Assembly: GCA_023369685.1 (NCBI GenBank)
Contig: SACZ01000003.1
Location: 889,219-953,218 of the forward strand
Origin: Prolixibacteraceae bacterium JC049
GTDB taxonomy: Bacteria > Bacteroidota > Bacteroidia > Bacteroidales > Prolixibacteraceae
Length of the DNA stretch: 64,000 bases
Reading direction: 5' to 3'
Shown here: positions 1 to 7,239 of the stretch, piece by piece
Numbering within the stretch: the stretch's first letter is position 1
Layout of the letters: each line of letters opens with the position of its first letter
Notes under the pieces: generated by a model
What the model was told of the DNA's origin: nothing
Database searches by the model: none
What the model saw: only the letters and a program-made list of their open reading frames with translations
Program-made: the position numbers and the translations under genes

Positions 1-464
1 TTGCTCATAAGAAATATATTTCGACGTTTCTCAGGCAGTTGAGTTATGATTCGGTTTAAACGGGTGATGATTTGCTGATAGGAGAGTTGATTCGATTTGG
101 TGTTGTCGCTATAGAGTGCTTCAACAGCAATTTCCTGTAGGTACTTGTCAGCGTAGAGTTTTTTCTTGTAGTGATCTTTGATTAGATTGTATGAGATGGT
201 GAAGATGAATGATTGGAACGATCGACTGGTGTCGATTTGATAACGCTTTTCCCAAACTTTGATGAATACCTCTTGTAGAATTTCTTCGGCCAATGAAGAG
301 CTCTTCAATGCCTTTAGAGCGAATGAATAAAGCTTGCTACTGTACATAGAATACAACGCATCAAAAGCTTTTACATCCCCCTTTTTTAGTTGTCGAAGAA
401 TGGTTATTTCAGTATTCGAATGGTTCAATTTGCTATCCGTTTTTCCGTTTTCAAATATATTCAA
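1..464 (-). CDS. ECF-type RNA polymerase sigma factor, N-terminal part (runs off left edge)
   Basis: I translated this region by eye on the minus strand. It encodes about 154 residues with a sigma-70 region 2 (AFDALYSMYSSKLYSFALKA, then LAEEILQEVFIKVWEK, then a SFIFTISYNLIKDHYKKK segment) and the beginning of region 4 (LPEKRRNIFLMS) at the window edge. This is the layout of the Bacteroidota ECF sigma factors that pair with FecR and SusC. No ATG lies before region 2. The frame opens right after a TAA with TTG at 462-464, and a second TTG sits at 426-428, so the start is one of these. Its partner genes would lie to the left of the window. Confidence 0.85.
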   Translation of the reverse strand, partial: MNIFENGKTDSKLNHSNTEITILRQLKKGDVKAFDALYSMYSSKLYSFALKALKSSSLAEEILQEVFIKVWEKRYQIDTSRSFQSFIFTISYNLIKDHYKKKLYADKYLQEIAVEALYSDNTKSNQLSYQQIITRLNRIITQLPEKRRNIFLMS

Positions 465-575
465 TTAATTTTCAATAAACCGAAGAGAAAAATCAATAAG
501 AAAATATATTTTAAGACAGTGTGGGTTTAATTGTTTGTAAAAGAGTAGTTAAGGAGGTGTTTGAAAAATGTTTTT

Positions 576-639
576 ACACAATTTTGAACTCCCTGATCAC
601 GATTTTGAACTTGGGTTTGCCGGAAAGTTAATATACTTG
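576..639 (+). promoter_or_regulatory. Candidate promoter with upstream 21-bp-spaced direct repeats (dehydratase operon)
   Basis: Two similar 9-mers, ACACAATTT at 576 and TCACGATTT at 597, lie exactly 21 bp apart, and both are followed by TTGAAC. A Bacteroidota-like promoter follows, with TTG at 611-613, an 18-bp gap, and TATACTTG at 632-639 (consensus TAnnTTTG, one mismatch). Transcription would start near 645 and read a leader of about 160 nt before the dehydratase start. The arrangement recurs elsewhere in the window (4988, 32756, 35637, 42740, 47268). Which protein binds is not known. Confidence 0.45.
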
Positions 640-806
640 CACCAGACGATAATCTCGGTATGAACCGATCGCATGCTTTCTAACTTAAGGAAGAAATTGG
701 GAAGGCAAAAGCGATATCGTTATGGAAGATCTCCATATACCTTAATCATGTAAAATGGATTGGGTGTATGGAGATTTTTTTATGCCCGATCAGAAAAAGT
801 GATCAT
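640..806 (+). promoter_or_regulatory. Structured 5' leader with terminator and competing hairpin (attenuator-like)
   Basis: The leader holds a small hairpin (CGGT-ATGA-ACCG, 656-667), a self-complementary CGATATCG (712-719), and near its end two mutually exclusive structures. The first is a 13-bp terminator stem, 729-741 with 763-775, followed by seven T. The second is a 6-bp stem, 721-726 with 732-737 (TATGGA/TCCATA), which uses bases of the terminator's left arm. That is the usual logic of a transcription attenuator or riboswitch. I do not recognise a known riboswitch class. Confidence 0.45.
729..781 (+). terminator. Rho-independent terminator-like hairpin just before the dehydratase start
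   Basis: The arms 729-741 and 763-775 pair over 13 bp with a single G-T pair. The loop is 21 nt and a run of seven T follows at 775-781. The upstream gene is on the other strand, so the hairpin most likely acts on the leader transcript of the dehydratase operon. Confidence 0.6.
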
Positions 807-1781
807 ATGAACAAACGTATCGATCGGCACGAAATTCGGGCAGCTTACGACAGGATTAAGGGAGATATTCGACAAACACCTCTGGAGTTCTCACCTGCAT
901 TAAGCCGACTTTCAGGTGCCAATGTTTACCTTAAGATGGAACATCAACAGTTGACCGGTTCATTTAAGTTACGAGGTGTTTGCAATAAGGTAAGGAGCAT
1001 TGATGAATCGGACTTTCAACAACCGTTTTATGCTGCGTCGACTGGAAACCATGCCGCTGCATTTGCCCATTGTGCCAGGCAATTCGGTTTTAAAGGAACG
1101 CTATTTCTTCCAGAGACCATTAGTAGTGTGAAACGAAAAGCTTTAGAGCATTTCGATGTAGAATTGGTGATTCATGGCAAGAATAGCATGGAGGCAGAAG
1201 CCAAAGCTACTGAAACGGCTAAAGCTGAGAATGGTATTTTGATACATCCCTATAACGACAGAGCGATAATTGCAGGGCAAGGGACTATCGGAGTAGAAAT
1301 TGAGAAACAATTGCCTGATGTGAATGCCGTGTTGGCTCCCATTGGCGGTGGCGGTTTAATCTCTGGATTGTGTTCCTACTTTCACAATGAGCGGGTACGA
1401 GTGGTTGGTGTTCAGCCTGAAAAAGCAAGTGAGATGATCGACTCTATCGAGAAAGGTTTTATTGTAGAACCGAGCACTATGACTACCATCTCAGATGCTA
1501 CAGCCGGAGGAATAGAAGCTAACTCACTGACCTTCGAGATATGCCAAAATCAGTTGGATGGTTACCATAGAATTTCCGAGAAAGAGATAGAAGAGGCTAT
1601 TCTATTTATGGTGAACGAACACCAGATGATTATTGAAGCGGCGGCGGCATTACCTGTAGCTGCATTGCTTAAGAGCGAGGAGTATAAAGATCAGAATGTG
1701 GTTTTAGTACTGACCGGCAGAAAGATAAATCCAAAATTAATAACCCAAATATTGATGCGCTATGGCAATTGTAATGAGTAA
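807..1781 (+). CDS. PLP-dependent serine/threonine dehydratase-like enzyme (fold type II)
   Basis: This 324-residue protein belongs to the threonine dehydratase family, whose members deaminate serine or threonine to 2-oxoacids, or carry out related beta-elimination or racemisation. Visible motifs are the PLP-lysine site GSFKLRGV near residue 50, STGNHAAAFAH near 75, and the phosphate-binding glycine loop PIGGGGLISG near 180. There is no C-terminal ACT regulatory domain. I chose ATG 807 over the upstream ATG at 768, because 768 lies inside the terminator hairpin and 807 gives the usual family N-terminus. The gene overlaps the next, ornithine-cyclodeaminase-like gene by 20 bp, a pairing like EutB/EutC of ectoine breakdown or SbnA/SbnB of diaminopropionate synthesis. 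The true substrate cannot be told from sequence. Confidence 0.85.
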   Translation: MNKRIDRHEIRAAYDRIKGDIRQTPLEFSPALSRLSGANVYLKMEHQQLTGSFKLRGVCNKVRSIDESDFQQPFYAASTGNHAAAFAHCARQFGFKGTLFLPETISSVKRKALEHFDVELVIHGKNSMEAEAKATETAKAENGILIHPYNDRAIIAGQGTIGVEIEKQLPDVNAVLAPIGGGGLISGLCSYFHNERVRVVGVQPEKASEMIDSIEKGFIVEPSTMTTISDATAGGIEANSLTFEICQNQLDGYHRISEKEIEEAILFMVNEHQMIIEAAAALPVAALLKSEEYKDQNVVLVLTGRKINPKLITQILMRYGNCNE

Positions 1782-2703
1782 AGAAGCGATTCTTTCCATT
1801 GTGGAGAAGATGGATGTGGTGGCGGCAATGGAAAAAGGATTCATTGAGTACAGTAATGGAAACTGTGTGGTACCACCTGTGGGTGAGCTACTTTTCGATG
1901 AAGAGAATGGGGAGACACACATAAAATATGGATACATAAAAGGGGAGTCGCATTATGTAATTAAAGTGGCTTCGGGATTCTATAATAACCCGCAACAGGG
2001 AATTCCTTCCAGTCAGGGATTGATGTTGGTATTTAACCAGAAGACAGGAGAAACAGAAGGTGTTTTATTGGATGAAGGACATTTGACGAACATTAGAACG
2101 GCAGCGGCAGGCGCTTTGGCAACGAAATATTTTGCTCCTAAAGAGATAAAGGCCATCGGAATTATTGGAGCAGGAATTCAAGCGCGTTTGCAGTTGCAAT
2201 ACTTGTCGAAATACCGATCGTGTAAGAAGGTATATGTGTGGGATATCAATAGAGAGAATGCAGAACTATTTAAAACGGAGTTGGAAGGGGAGTTTGACAT
2301 TACCATTGCAGCAAATACTTCCGAGTTGGCAAAAGCGTGTAATCTGATAGTTACCACTACGCCATCGCAGCAGCCTTTGCTGATGCACGAAGATATTCAG
2401 CAGGGCACTCACATAACTGCCGTTGGATCGGATACTCCTGAGAAGCAGGAATTGGATAGTGATATATTGGCTTACGCTGATTTGGTGGTGGCTGATAGTA
2501 TACCTCAAAGTAAGAGCCGGGGAGAGATTTTTCAGGCTGTAAGTAATGGAAAAGTAAAACCAGTGAGTGTGTTGGAGCTGGGAACAGCCATTCTGCATCC
2601 TCAAATGCATCGACGTTCTGATGAAGAGACTACAGTAGTCGATTTAACTGGCGTAGCTGTGCAGGATATCATGATTGCATTGGCGGTGTTTAAAAACAAT
2701 TAA
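1762..2703 (+). CDS. Ornithine cyclodeaminase / mu-crystallin family protein
   Basis: This 313-residue protein has the features of the OCD/mu-crystallin family: the conserved segment LTNIRTAAAGALATKYFAP near residue 110 and a Rossmann dinucleotide site GIIGAGIQARLQLQYL near 135. Family members include ornithine cyclodeaminase, ketimine reductases, N-(carboxyethyl) amino-acid dehydrogenases such as SbnB, and EutC. All act on amino acids with NAD(P)H or bound NAD+. It overlaps the dehydratase gene by 20 bp, so the two are probably translationally coupled and act on the same pathway. ATG 1774 is an alternative start. Substrate specificity is open. Confidence 0.85.
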   Translation: MAIVMSKEAILSIVEKMDVVAAMEKGFIEYSNGNCVVPPVGELLFDEENGETHIKYGYIKGESHYVIKVASGFYNNPQQGIPSSQGLMLVFNQKTGETEGVLLDEGHLTNIRTAAAGALATKYFAPKEIKAIGIIGAGIQARLQLQYLSKYRSCKKVYVWDINRENAELFKTELEGEFDITIAANTSELAKACNLIVTTTPSQQPLLMHEDIQQGTHITAVGSDTPEKQELDSDILAYADLVVADSIPQSKSRGEIFQAVSNGKVKPVSVLELGTAILHPQMHRRSDEETTVVDLTGVAVQDIMIALAVFKNN

Positions 2704-2719
2704 TTCAAAAGAAAAAGTT

Positions 2720-3805
2720 ATGAGAGCATTAAAAATAATCGCATTGGCTATTGCAGTAGTTGGTTCTGTGCAATTGGCAAGTTGTCAAGGAAATAAGCAG
2801 AAATCGGAGTTGGAAATATTGGATCAGAACAGCGATGGCGTAATCAATCCTTACGAAGCATTGGATATGTTGTTGCAAATGCAGAAGCAAAATGAAGGAG
2901 AGCTTACATTGAAAGACCTTGGTAAGGCAGTGGCAAGATATCAGAAGGAGAAGAATCAGGAGATGGAAGATATTTTGAACGAGCTGGACGAGAATGAAAA
3001 TGGGGTGATTGAATATAGTGAGGTAAAAGAGGAAGAACTGCGTCAGTTTATGGCGATGATGGATGTGGATGGCAGTCAGTCGGTAACCCGTGATGAGATG
3101 CTTAACTTCCGATACGAAGATGCAATGTTCATGAGCGATAAAGAGCTGAAAAAGGAGATCAAATACATCTTTAAAAGTGTGGGGAAAGCCGATGAAATCG
3201 ACTTGACTAAGTTGAATGAGGAAGAGAAAGAAGAAGTGGCCGATTGGGATTTGAATAAAGATGGTAAAGTAACACCCAAAGAGGCTTTCGATTACATGAA
3301 ACCCAATAACATGCAAGCACAGTTCGAAATAAAAAATGGTATTGCGTATATGCAGGGAGTAATCTGTTCGAGCACACCAGCTAAAGTGTTGCAGTTGGTG
3401 TTTGAACATCCGGAGGTAAAGACCATTGAGATGTTGCATGTGCCAGGCTCAATCGACGATGTATCGAATTTGCGCGCATCGCTTTACATCAAGCGTTTTG
3501 GATTGAATACCCAGCTGAATGCGCAAAGTGTGATTGCATCGGGCGGTACCGATTTCTTTTTGGCAGGAACCAAAAGGACAGTTGCTAAAGGAGCCAAAAT
3601 AGGAGTTCACTCGTGGGGAGGAGGAGCAAAAAAAGCGACCGATCTACCCAAGAATCATAAAGAACACAGAAAGTACCTGAATTACTATAAGCAGGTTGAT
3701 ATACCCGCAGATTTCTACTGGTTTACGCTTAAAGCTGCTCCGGCAGAATCGATCCACAACATGACTGAAGAAGAGTTGGTGAAATACAAAATTAGAAAAG
3801 AGTAG
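2720..3805 (+). CDS. EF-hand lipoprotein with C-terminal ClpP/crotonase-like domain
   Basis: This 361-residue protein starts with a lipoprotein signal peptide (lipobox VQLASC), so it should be anchored in the envelope. Four EF-hand calcium loops follow: DQNSDGVINPYE near residue 35, DENENGVIEYSE near 90, DVDGSQSVTRDE near 115, and DLNKDGKVTPKE near 175. From about residue 200 the sequence resembles the ClpP-like periplasmic proteins (COG3904 type), with VIASGGTDFFLAG and GVHSWGGG as candidate serine and histidine regions. I chose ATG 2720 because it puts the signal peptide at the N-terminus; the upstream ATG at 2675 lies inside the preceding gene. It starts 16 bp after that gene, in the same operon. 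A calcium-gated secreted hydrolase is an inference only. Confidence 0.75.
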   Translation: MRALKIIALAIAVVGSVQLASCQGNKQKSELEILDQNSDGVINPYEALDMLLQMQKQNEGELTLKDLGKAVARYQKEKNQEMEDILNELDENENGVIEYSEVKEEELRQFMAMMDVDGSQSVTRDEMLNFRYEDAMFMSDKELKKEIKYIFKSVGKADEIDLTKLNEEEKEEVADWDLNKDGKVTPKEAFDYMKPNNMQAQFEIKNGIAYMQGVICSSTPAKVLQLVFEHPEVKTIEMLHVPGSIDDVSNLRASLYIKRFGLNTQLNAQSVIASGGTDFFLAGTKRTVAKGAKIGVHSWGGGAKKATDLPKNHKEHRKYLNYYKQVDIPADFYWFTLKAAPAESIHNMTEEELVKYKIRKE

Positions 3806-3828
3806 TATCCACCTAAAAATGCAACAAA

Positions 3829-4953
3829 ATGAACATCAGAATATTTGAATTGGAGCGTATCCAATCGCTATTTGAAAATACGGTGGATTATAACTTAACC
3901 GAAAGTGGCTTTCACCCTTACAGCATGGACGAATTGCTTACTTCAGAGCAGATTAAAGAGCTTACGTCTAAAGTAATTGGTTATGGTCAAACCAACGGTT
4001 CGGTGCCCATTCGGAAGAACATTAGTCGTTTGTATAACGGTGTTGATGAGAATAATGTACTGGTTACCAATGGATCATCGGAGGCCAATTTCATTGCTTG
4101 CCATACCATTCTGGAAAAGGGTGACGAAGTGGTGATGATGGTGCCCAACTACATGCAAATATGGGGAATAGCTGAAGAGATGGGATGTCAGATGAAAGCT
4201 TTTCATCTGAAAGAAGACAACCAATGGCGTCCCGATTTACAGGAGCTACGCTCGATGGTTACTTCGAAAACAAAGATGATTACATTGTGTAATCCCAATA
4301 ACCCAACAGGTTACACCTTTAGCAGGGGTGAGATGGAAGAAATTGTGGCGATTGCTAAAGGTGTTGATGCCTGGGTGTATTGCGATGAGGTTTATCGTGG
4401 GGCAGAGTTGAATGAAGTGATGATTGACAGCTTCATTGGCATGTATGATAAGGTGATGGTGAATGGCGGTTTATCTAAGGCTTATGCTTTGCCCGGATTG
4501 CGTTTGGGCTGGTTGGTAGGACCATCGGAGTTGATCTCCAATTCGTGGGCTTACCATGATTACACTTCTATTGCTCCTGGAATGGTGAGTCAGTATATCG
4601 GAGAGCTAGCATTGACAGACGAAAAGCGCCCAGAAATTCTGCGAAGGAATCGTCGCATGCTTAAGGAAAACTTGAAAGAAGTGAAAAAATGGCTTGACCA
4701 GTATGGCAATTTATTTGAGTATACCGAGCCCCAAGCGGGAGGAATGTTATTCATCAAATACAAGCTGGATATTAATTCAACAGAGTTGGCTGAATGGTTA
4801 CGAAACGAGAAAAGTGTATTCATTCTGGCTGGCGATGTATATGGGATGGATTATCATTTCAGGATAGGTATAGGAGAACGGAAAGAGTACATATTAAATG
4901 GTTTGGAACGAATAAAAGAGGCATTGAAAGAACGATTTGAGATTTCAGTGTAA
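3829..4953 (+). CDS. Class I/II aminotransferase (PLP-dependent, fold type I)
   Basis: This 374-residue enzyme has class I/II aminotransferase motifs: NPNNPTGYTF near residue 160, YCDEVYRG near 185, the PLP-lysine region GGLSKAYALPGLRLGW near 215-230, and a C-terminal FRIGIG near 345, where the substrate-carboxylate arginine is expected. It would transfer an amino group between an amino acid and a 2-oxoacid in the cytoplasm. The gene follows the EF-hand gene by 23 bp. Together with the dehydratase and the OCD-like enzyme it suggests a short amino-acid conversion pathway. The family is broad, so I give no substrate. Confidence 0.85.
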   Translation: MNIRIFELERIQSLFENTVDYNLTESGFHPYSMDELLTSEQIKELTSKVIGYGQTNGSVPIRKNISRLYNGVDENNVLVTNGSSEANFIACHTILEKGDEVVMMVPNYMQIWGIAEEMGCQMKAFHLKEDNQWRPDLQELRSMVTSKTKMITLCNPNNPTGYTFSRGEMEEIVAIAKGVDAWVYCDEVYRGAELNEVMIDSFIGMYDKVMVNGGLSKAYALPGLRLGWLVGPSELISNSWAYHDYTSIAPGMVSQYIGELALTDEKRPEILRRNRRMLKENLKEVKKWLDQYGNLFEYTEPQAGGMLFIKYKLDINSTELAEWLRNEKSVFILAGDVYGMDYHFRIGIGERKEYILNGLERIKEALKERFEISV

Positions 4954-4987
4954 TGAATTGAAAAATAGATTGGTTAATCGGTTTGGA

Positions 4988-5093
4988 ACACGATTTTGAA
5001 CAATGAAAACACAATTCTGAATACCGAAAATCATAAATCTGAACATCGAAACAGAATTTAAAACAATAATAAGAGTATGAATCGAGAGCTTTG
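4988..5093 (+). promoter_or_regulatory. Array of 21-bp-period repeats with weak promoter before the OMP gene
   Basis: ACACGATTT at 4988, ACACAATTC at 5009 and ACAGAATTT at 5051 are in phase with a 21-bp period; the unit at 5030 is degenerate. The 13-mer CACGATTTTGAAC at 4989 is identical to the one at 598 before the dehydratase operon. A weak -7 candidate, GAGCTTTG at 5086, lies 35 bp after the last repeat, the same distance as at the other sites. This suggests a second, co-regulated promoter inside the cluster. Confidence 0.4.
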
Positions 5094-5131
5094 TCTCGAT
5101 TTTAACAACGATCTCAAAAATTGAAGGAATT

Positions 5132-5905
5132 ATGCAAAGAGTTATTACATCTTTTATGCTACTGTTGGTATTGACCATGAGTGGCTACGCACAAAAAAAG
5201 GTATATGTGGGGCTGGGAGTAAATAGATCCTCATTCCAGGATCAGAAATTTTCGGATTTGCATATCGTAGGGAATGGACTGAATTTTCAGTATGGAATAG
5301 AGAAACTGAAAGAGAAGAAGCTAGTTGGATTCGACTTGCAGGTATTTTATAGTAATGAAACACCATCTACTTATAAATATTCTACATCGGTATTCCGACC
5401 AGTTATTAACTACTATCACTTAAGAAAGATCAACGATCGACTTTTCATTGGAGGAAAATGGAATATTGCAGACATCTACCTGAGAACTACAGAAGGTCTT
5501 GGAAACAATGGAAGCTATATGGATTTCTCCAGTAATTTGATGGCAAGTGCTGTGTACTATTTCCCCTTGGGAAAAAAGAAACTAAAAGCTGCGATAGATC
5601 TGGGATTAATCGGATATACCAAGTCGTCAACTAGTTTTGCTTATAAAGCACCACACCCGGTATTGGTGGATGGTAAATTCAATATGCAAAATTCAAGCAT
5701 CAATACCCTTATGGGAAAAGCAGGTGCTGAGTTTAAGCCGGTGTGGGACGACATTCGTCTGAATATGGAATTGACTTATGCATTTTCAAAACGATTGGAA
5801 GTTTGTTACCAGTGGAAGCTGAGAAGGTATTCTACCGTGAAAAACTATCCAACTACTTACGGAATGAATGCGGTAACCTTCCGCTATAATATCAAGAACC
5901 GATAG
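5132..5905 (+). CDS. Predicted outer-membrane beta-barrel protein, unknown function
   Basis: This 257-residue protein has a clear signal peptide (cleavage after GYA, before QKKVYVG). The rest is rich in alternating hydrophobic and polar residues with tyrosine and phenylalanine, and it ends in FRYNIKNR; this is typical of small Bacteroidota outer-membrane barrels. I recognise no specific family. It lies 178 bp after the aminotransferase, behind a repeat array, and 46 bp before an S41 peptidase gene, so it is likely co-transcribed with that peptidase. Confidence 0.6.
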   Translation: MQRVITSFMLLLVLTMSGYAQKKVYVGLGVNRSSFQDQKFSDLHIVGNGLNFQYGIEKLKEKKLVGFDLQVFYSNETPSTYKYSTSVFRPVINYYHLRKINDRLFIGGKWNIADIYLRTTEGLGNNGSYMDFSSNLMASAVYYFPLGKKKLKAAIDLGLIGYTKSSTSFAYKAPHPVLVDGKFNMQNSSINTLMGKAGAEFKPVWDDIRLNMELTYAFSKRLEVCYQWKLRRYSTVKNYPTTYGMNAVTFRYNIKNR

Positions 5906-5951
5906 TTCCGTATGGAAAATGTGAATTGTAAAACCAGAAAAAATTAGACAG

Positions 5952-7022
5952 ATGAAGCAAATAAGAATACTATTAATAACAGTTATTGCCGCGATCGCTT
6001 TTGTGGGATGTGAAGAGGCACTAATGAGCCCGAAACCAAAGGTGAACAACATTGCCGTTTTCGATGAATATGTAAAATTAGTAAAAGAAAAATATGCCAT
6101 GCTGGAATTCAAGCAGGTGGATATCGATGCGCTAAGTCAGCGTTTGCGCAAGGATATTACCAATGACATGTCGAAAAAGGAGCTGTTCGAAAAAATGGGA
6201 GAGATTACACAGAGCCTGAAAGATGGTCACTCTTCATTATTGGAGGTGCCAGAAGCTCAGTTGGCAGAAACCAGCTTAGCCTCGCAGTACGACTTCTTGA
6301 AAGGATATCCAGCAGGATTCGATTTAGAGACTATGCTTAGAAATTACATTGGGAAAGATGTCAATAAGAATGTGAATATGATTCCTTCAGAAAATGGTGA
6401 AGGAGTTCGAATTGCATGGACGACTCTTCCTAAGCACGACAATATTGCTTATGTGTGGGTTCCTACATGGAACGAAGAGATAAGTATGTCTCAAATTGAA
6501 GAAATTTTTGCCTGGATGAAGGATAAGAAAGGGCTGATTTTGGATATGAGACAAAATACTGGTGGTGATCCGGAATTGGCTACTCGTTTTGCATCTTACT
6601 TCTTGAAAGGAGATACTAAAACAGGATTCGAGCGATTTAAAATTGGTCCGGCCAAAGGCGATTTCAAGGATAGCCCAACTACTCTGAAGCCAGCTAAAAG
6701 TGAGAATCTTTTCCATAAGAAAGTAATGGTTTTAGTTGACCGATATGTATACAGTGCGGCAACTACGTTCTGTTACTCTGTCGATCCATTGGAACATGTA
6801 ACATTTGTAGGGCAACGTACCGGTGGTGGTAGCGGGGCTGTGGCCGATGGTTACCTAATGAATGGATGGTATTGGAGCTTGTCGGTAAGTGAGTACATCG
6901 ATGCCAGAGGAAGACATCTGGATAATGGTTTCGAACCAGATATACCAGTGGTTTTAGATTTAAAAGATCAAACAAAAGACGAAGTGATTGAGAGAGCAAT
7001 CGTAGAGTTGAATAAACAATAG
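5952..7022 (+). CDS. S41-family (tail-specific/C-terminal processing) peptidase, lipoprotein
   Basis: This 356-residue protein has a lipoprotein signal (AAIAFVGC) and an S41 peptidase core. LILDMRQNTGGDPELATRF near residue 195 matches the conserved LDxRxNxGG segment. VYSAATTFCYSVDPL near 260 contains the candidate catalytic serine, and FVGQRTGGGSGA near 280 follows it. No PDZ domain is evident. It should act in the periplasm or on the outer-membrane surface, cutting peptide substrates. It follows the barrel gene by 46 bp. A weak hairpin (7040-7086) separates it from the M16 peptidase gene. Confidence 0.85.
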   Translation: MKQIRILLITVIAAIAFVGCEEALMSPKPKVNNIAVFDEYVKLVKEKYAMLEFKQVDIDALSQRLRKDITNDMSKKELFEKMGEITQSLKDGHSSLLEVPEAQLAETSLASQYDFLKGYPAGFDLETMLRNYIGKDVNKNVNMIPSENGEGVRIAWTTLPKHDNIAYVWVPTWNEEISMSQIEEIFAWMKDKKGLILDMRQNTGGDPELATRFASYFLKGDTKTGFERFKIGPAKGDFKDSPTTLKPAKSENLFHKKVMVLVDRYVYSAATTFCYSVDPLEHVTFVGQRTGGGSGAVADGYLMNGWYWSLSVSEYIDARGRHLDNGFEPDIPVVLDLKDQTKDEVIERAIVELNKQ

Positions 7023-7039
7023 GGGAATCAGATGTAGAG

Positions 7040-7086
7040 ACTGAGAGTCGTGGAGCTCAATTCATAGCATTTGAAAGGCTCTCGGT
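7040..7086 (+). terminator. Weak terminator-like hairpin after the S41 gene
   Basis: The arms 7040-7049 and 7077-7086 pair over 10 bp with two G-T pairs, around a 27-nt loop. A T-rich stretch follows (up to 7100). It probably marks the end of the S41 transcript but is not strong. Confidence 0.35.
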
Positions 7087-7147
7087 TTCTACTCTATTTT
7101 GAAAAGGATTGGAATGATTATTCAAAAACCAAAATAATGCTATAGCT

Positions 7148-7203
7148 GAAGTCGCTGGAGGCATTGCATTTGAGTGTGTGTAGCGATGCTCTCCGGTGGC
7201 TTC
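7148..7203 (+). other. Long imperfect hairpin upstream of the M16 peptidase gene
   Basis: About 20 bases at 7148-7167 pair imperfectly with 7183-7203 (GAAGTCGCTGGAGG against CTCTCCGGTGGCTTC, with G-T pairs and one bulge). No T run follows, so this is not a classical terminator. It could be a REP-like palindrome or a 5'-UTR structure. Confidence 0.4.
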
Positions 7204-7239
7204 TAAAAGCTACTTCGAATTACCTTAAAACAAATTGAT

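Noticed and set aside
768..806. Longer N-terminus for the dehydratase from ATG 768
   Set aside because: That ATG lies in the right arm of the terminator hairpin, and the extra residues are not typical of the family.
640..806. A known riboswitch (TPP, SAM, cobalamin, glycine) in the dehydratase leader
   Set aside because: None of the conserved core sequences of these classes is visible. I keep only the terminator and competing stem as evidence.
807..2703. A true ectoine degradation operon (EutB/EutC)
   Set aside because: The other required genes (hydrolase DoeA/EutD, deacetylase DoeB/EutE) are absent, so only the enzyme pairing is similar.
2729..3439. 236-residue open frame on the minus strand
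   Set aside because: It is the antisense of the EF-hand gene. Its sequence is rich in Ile, Leu, Phe and His with no domain, as expected from a shadow frame.
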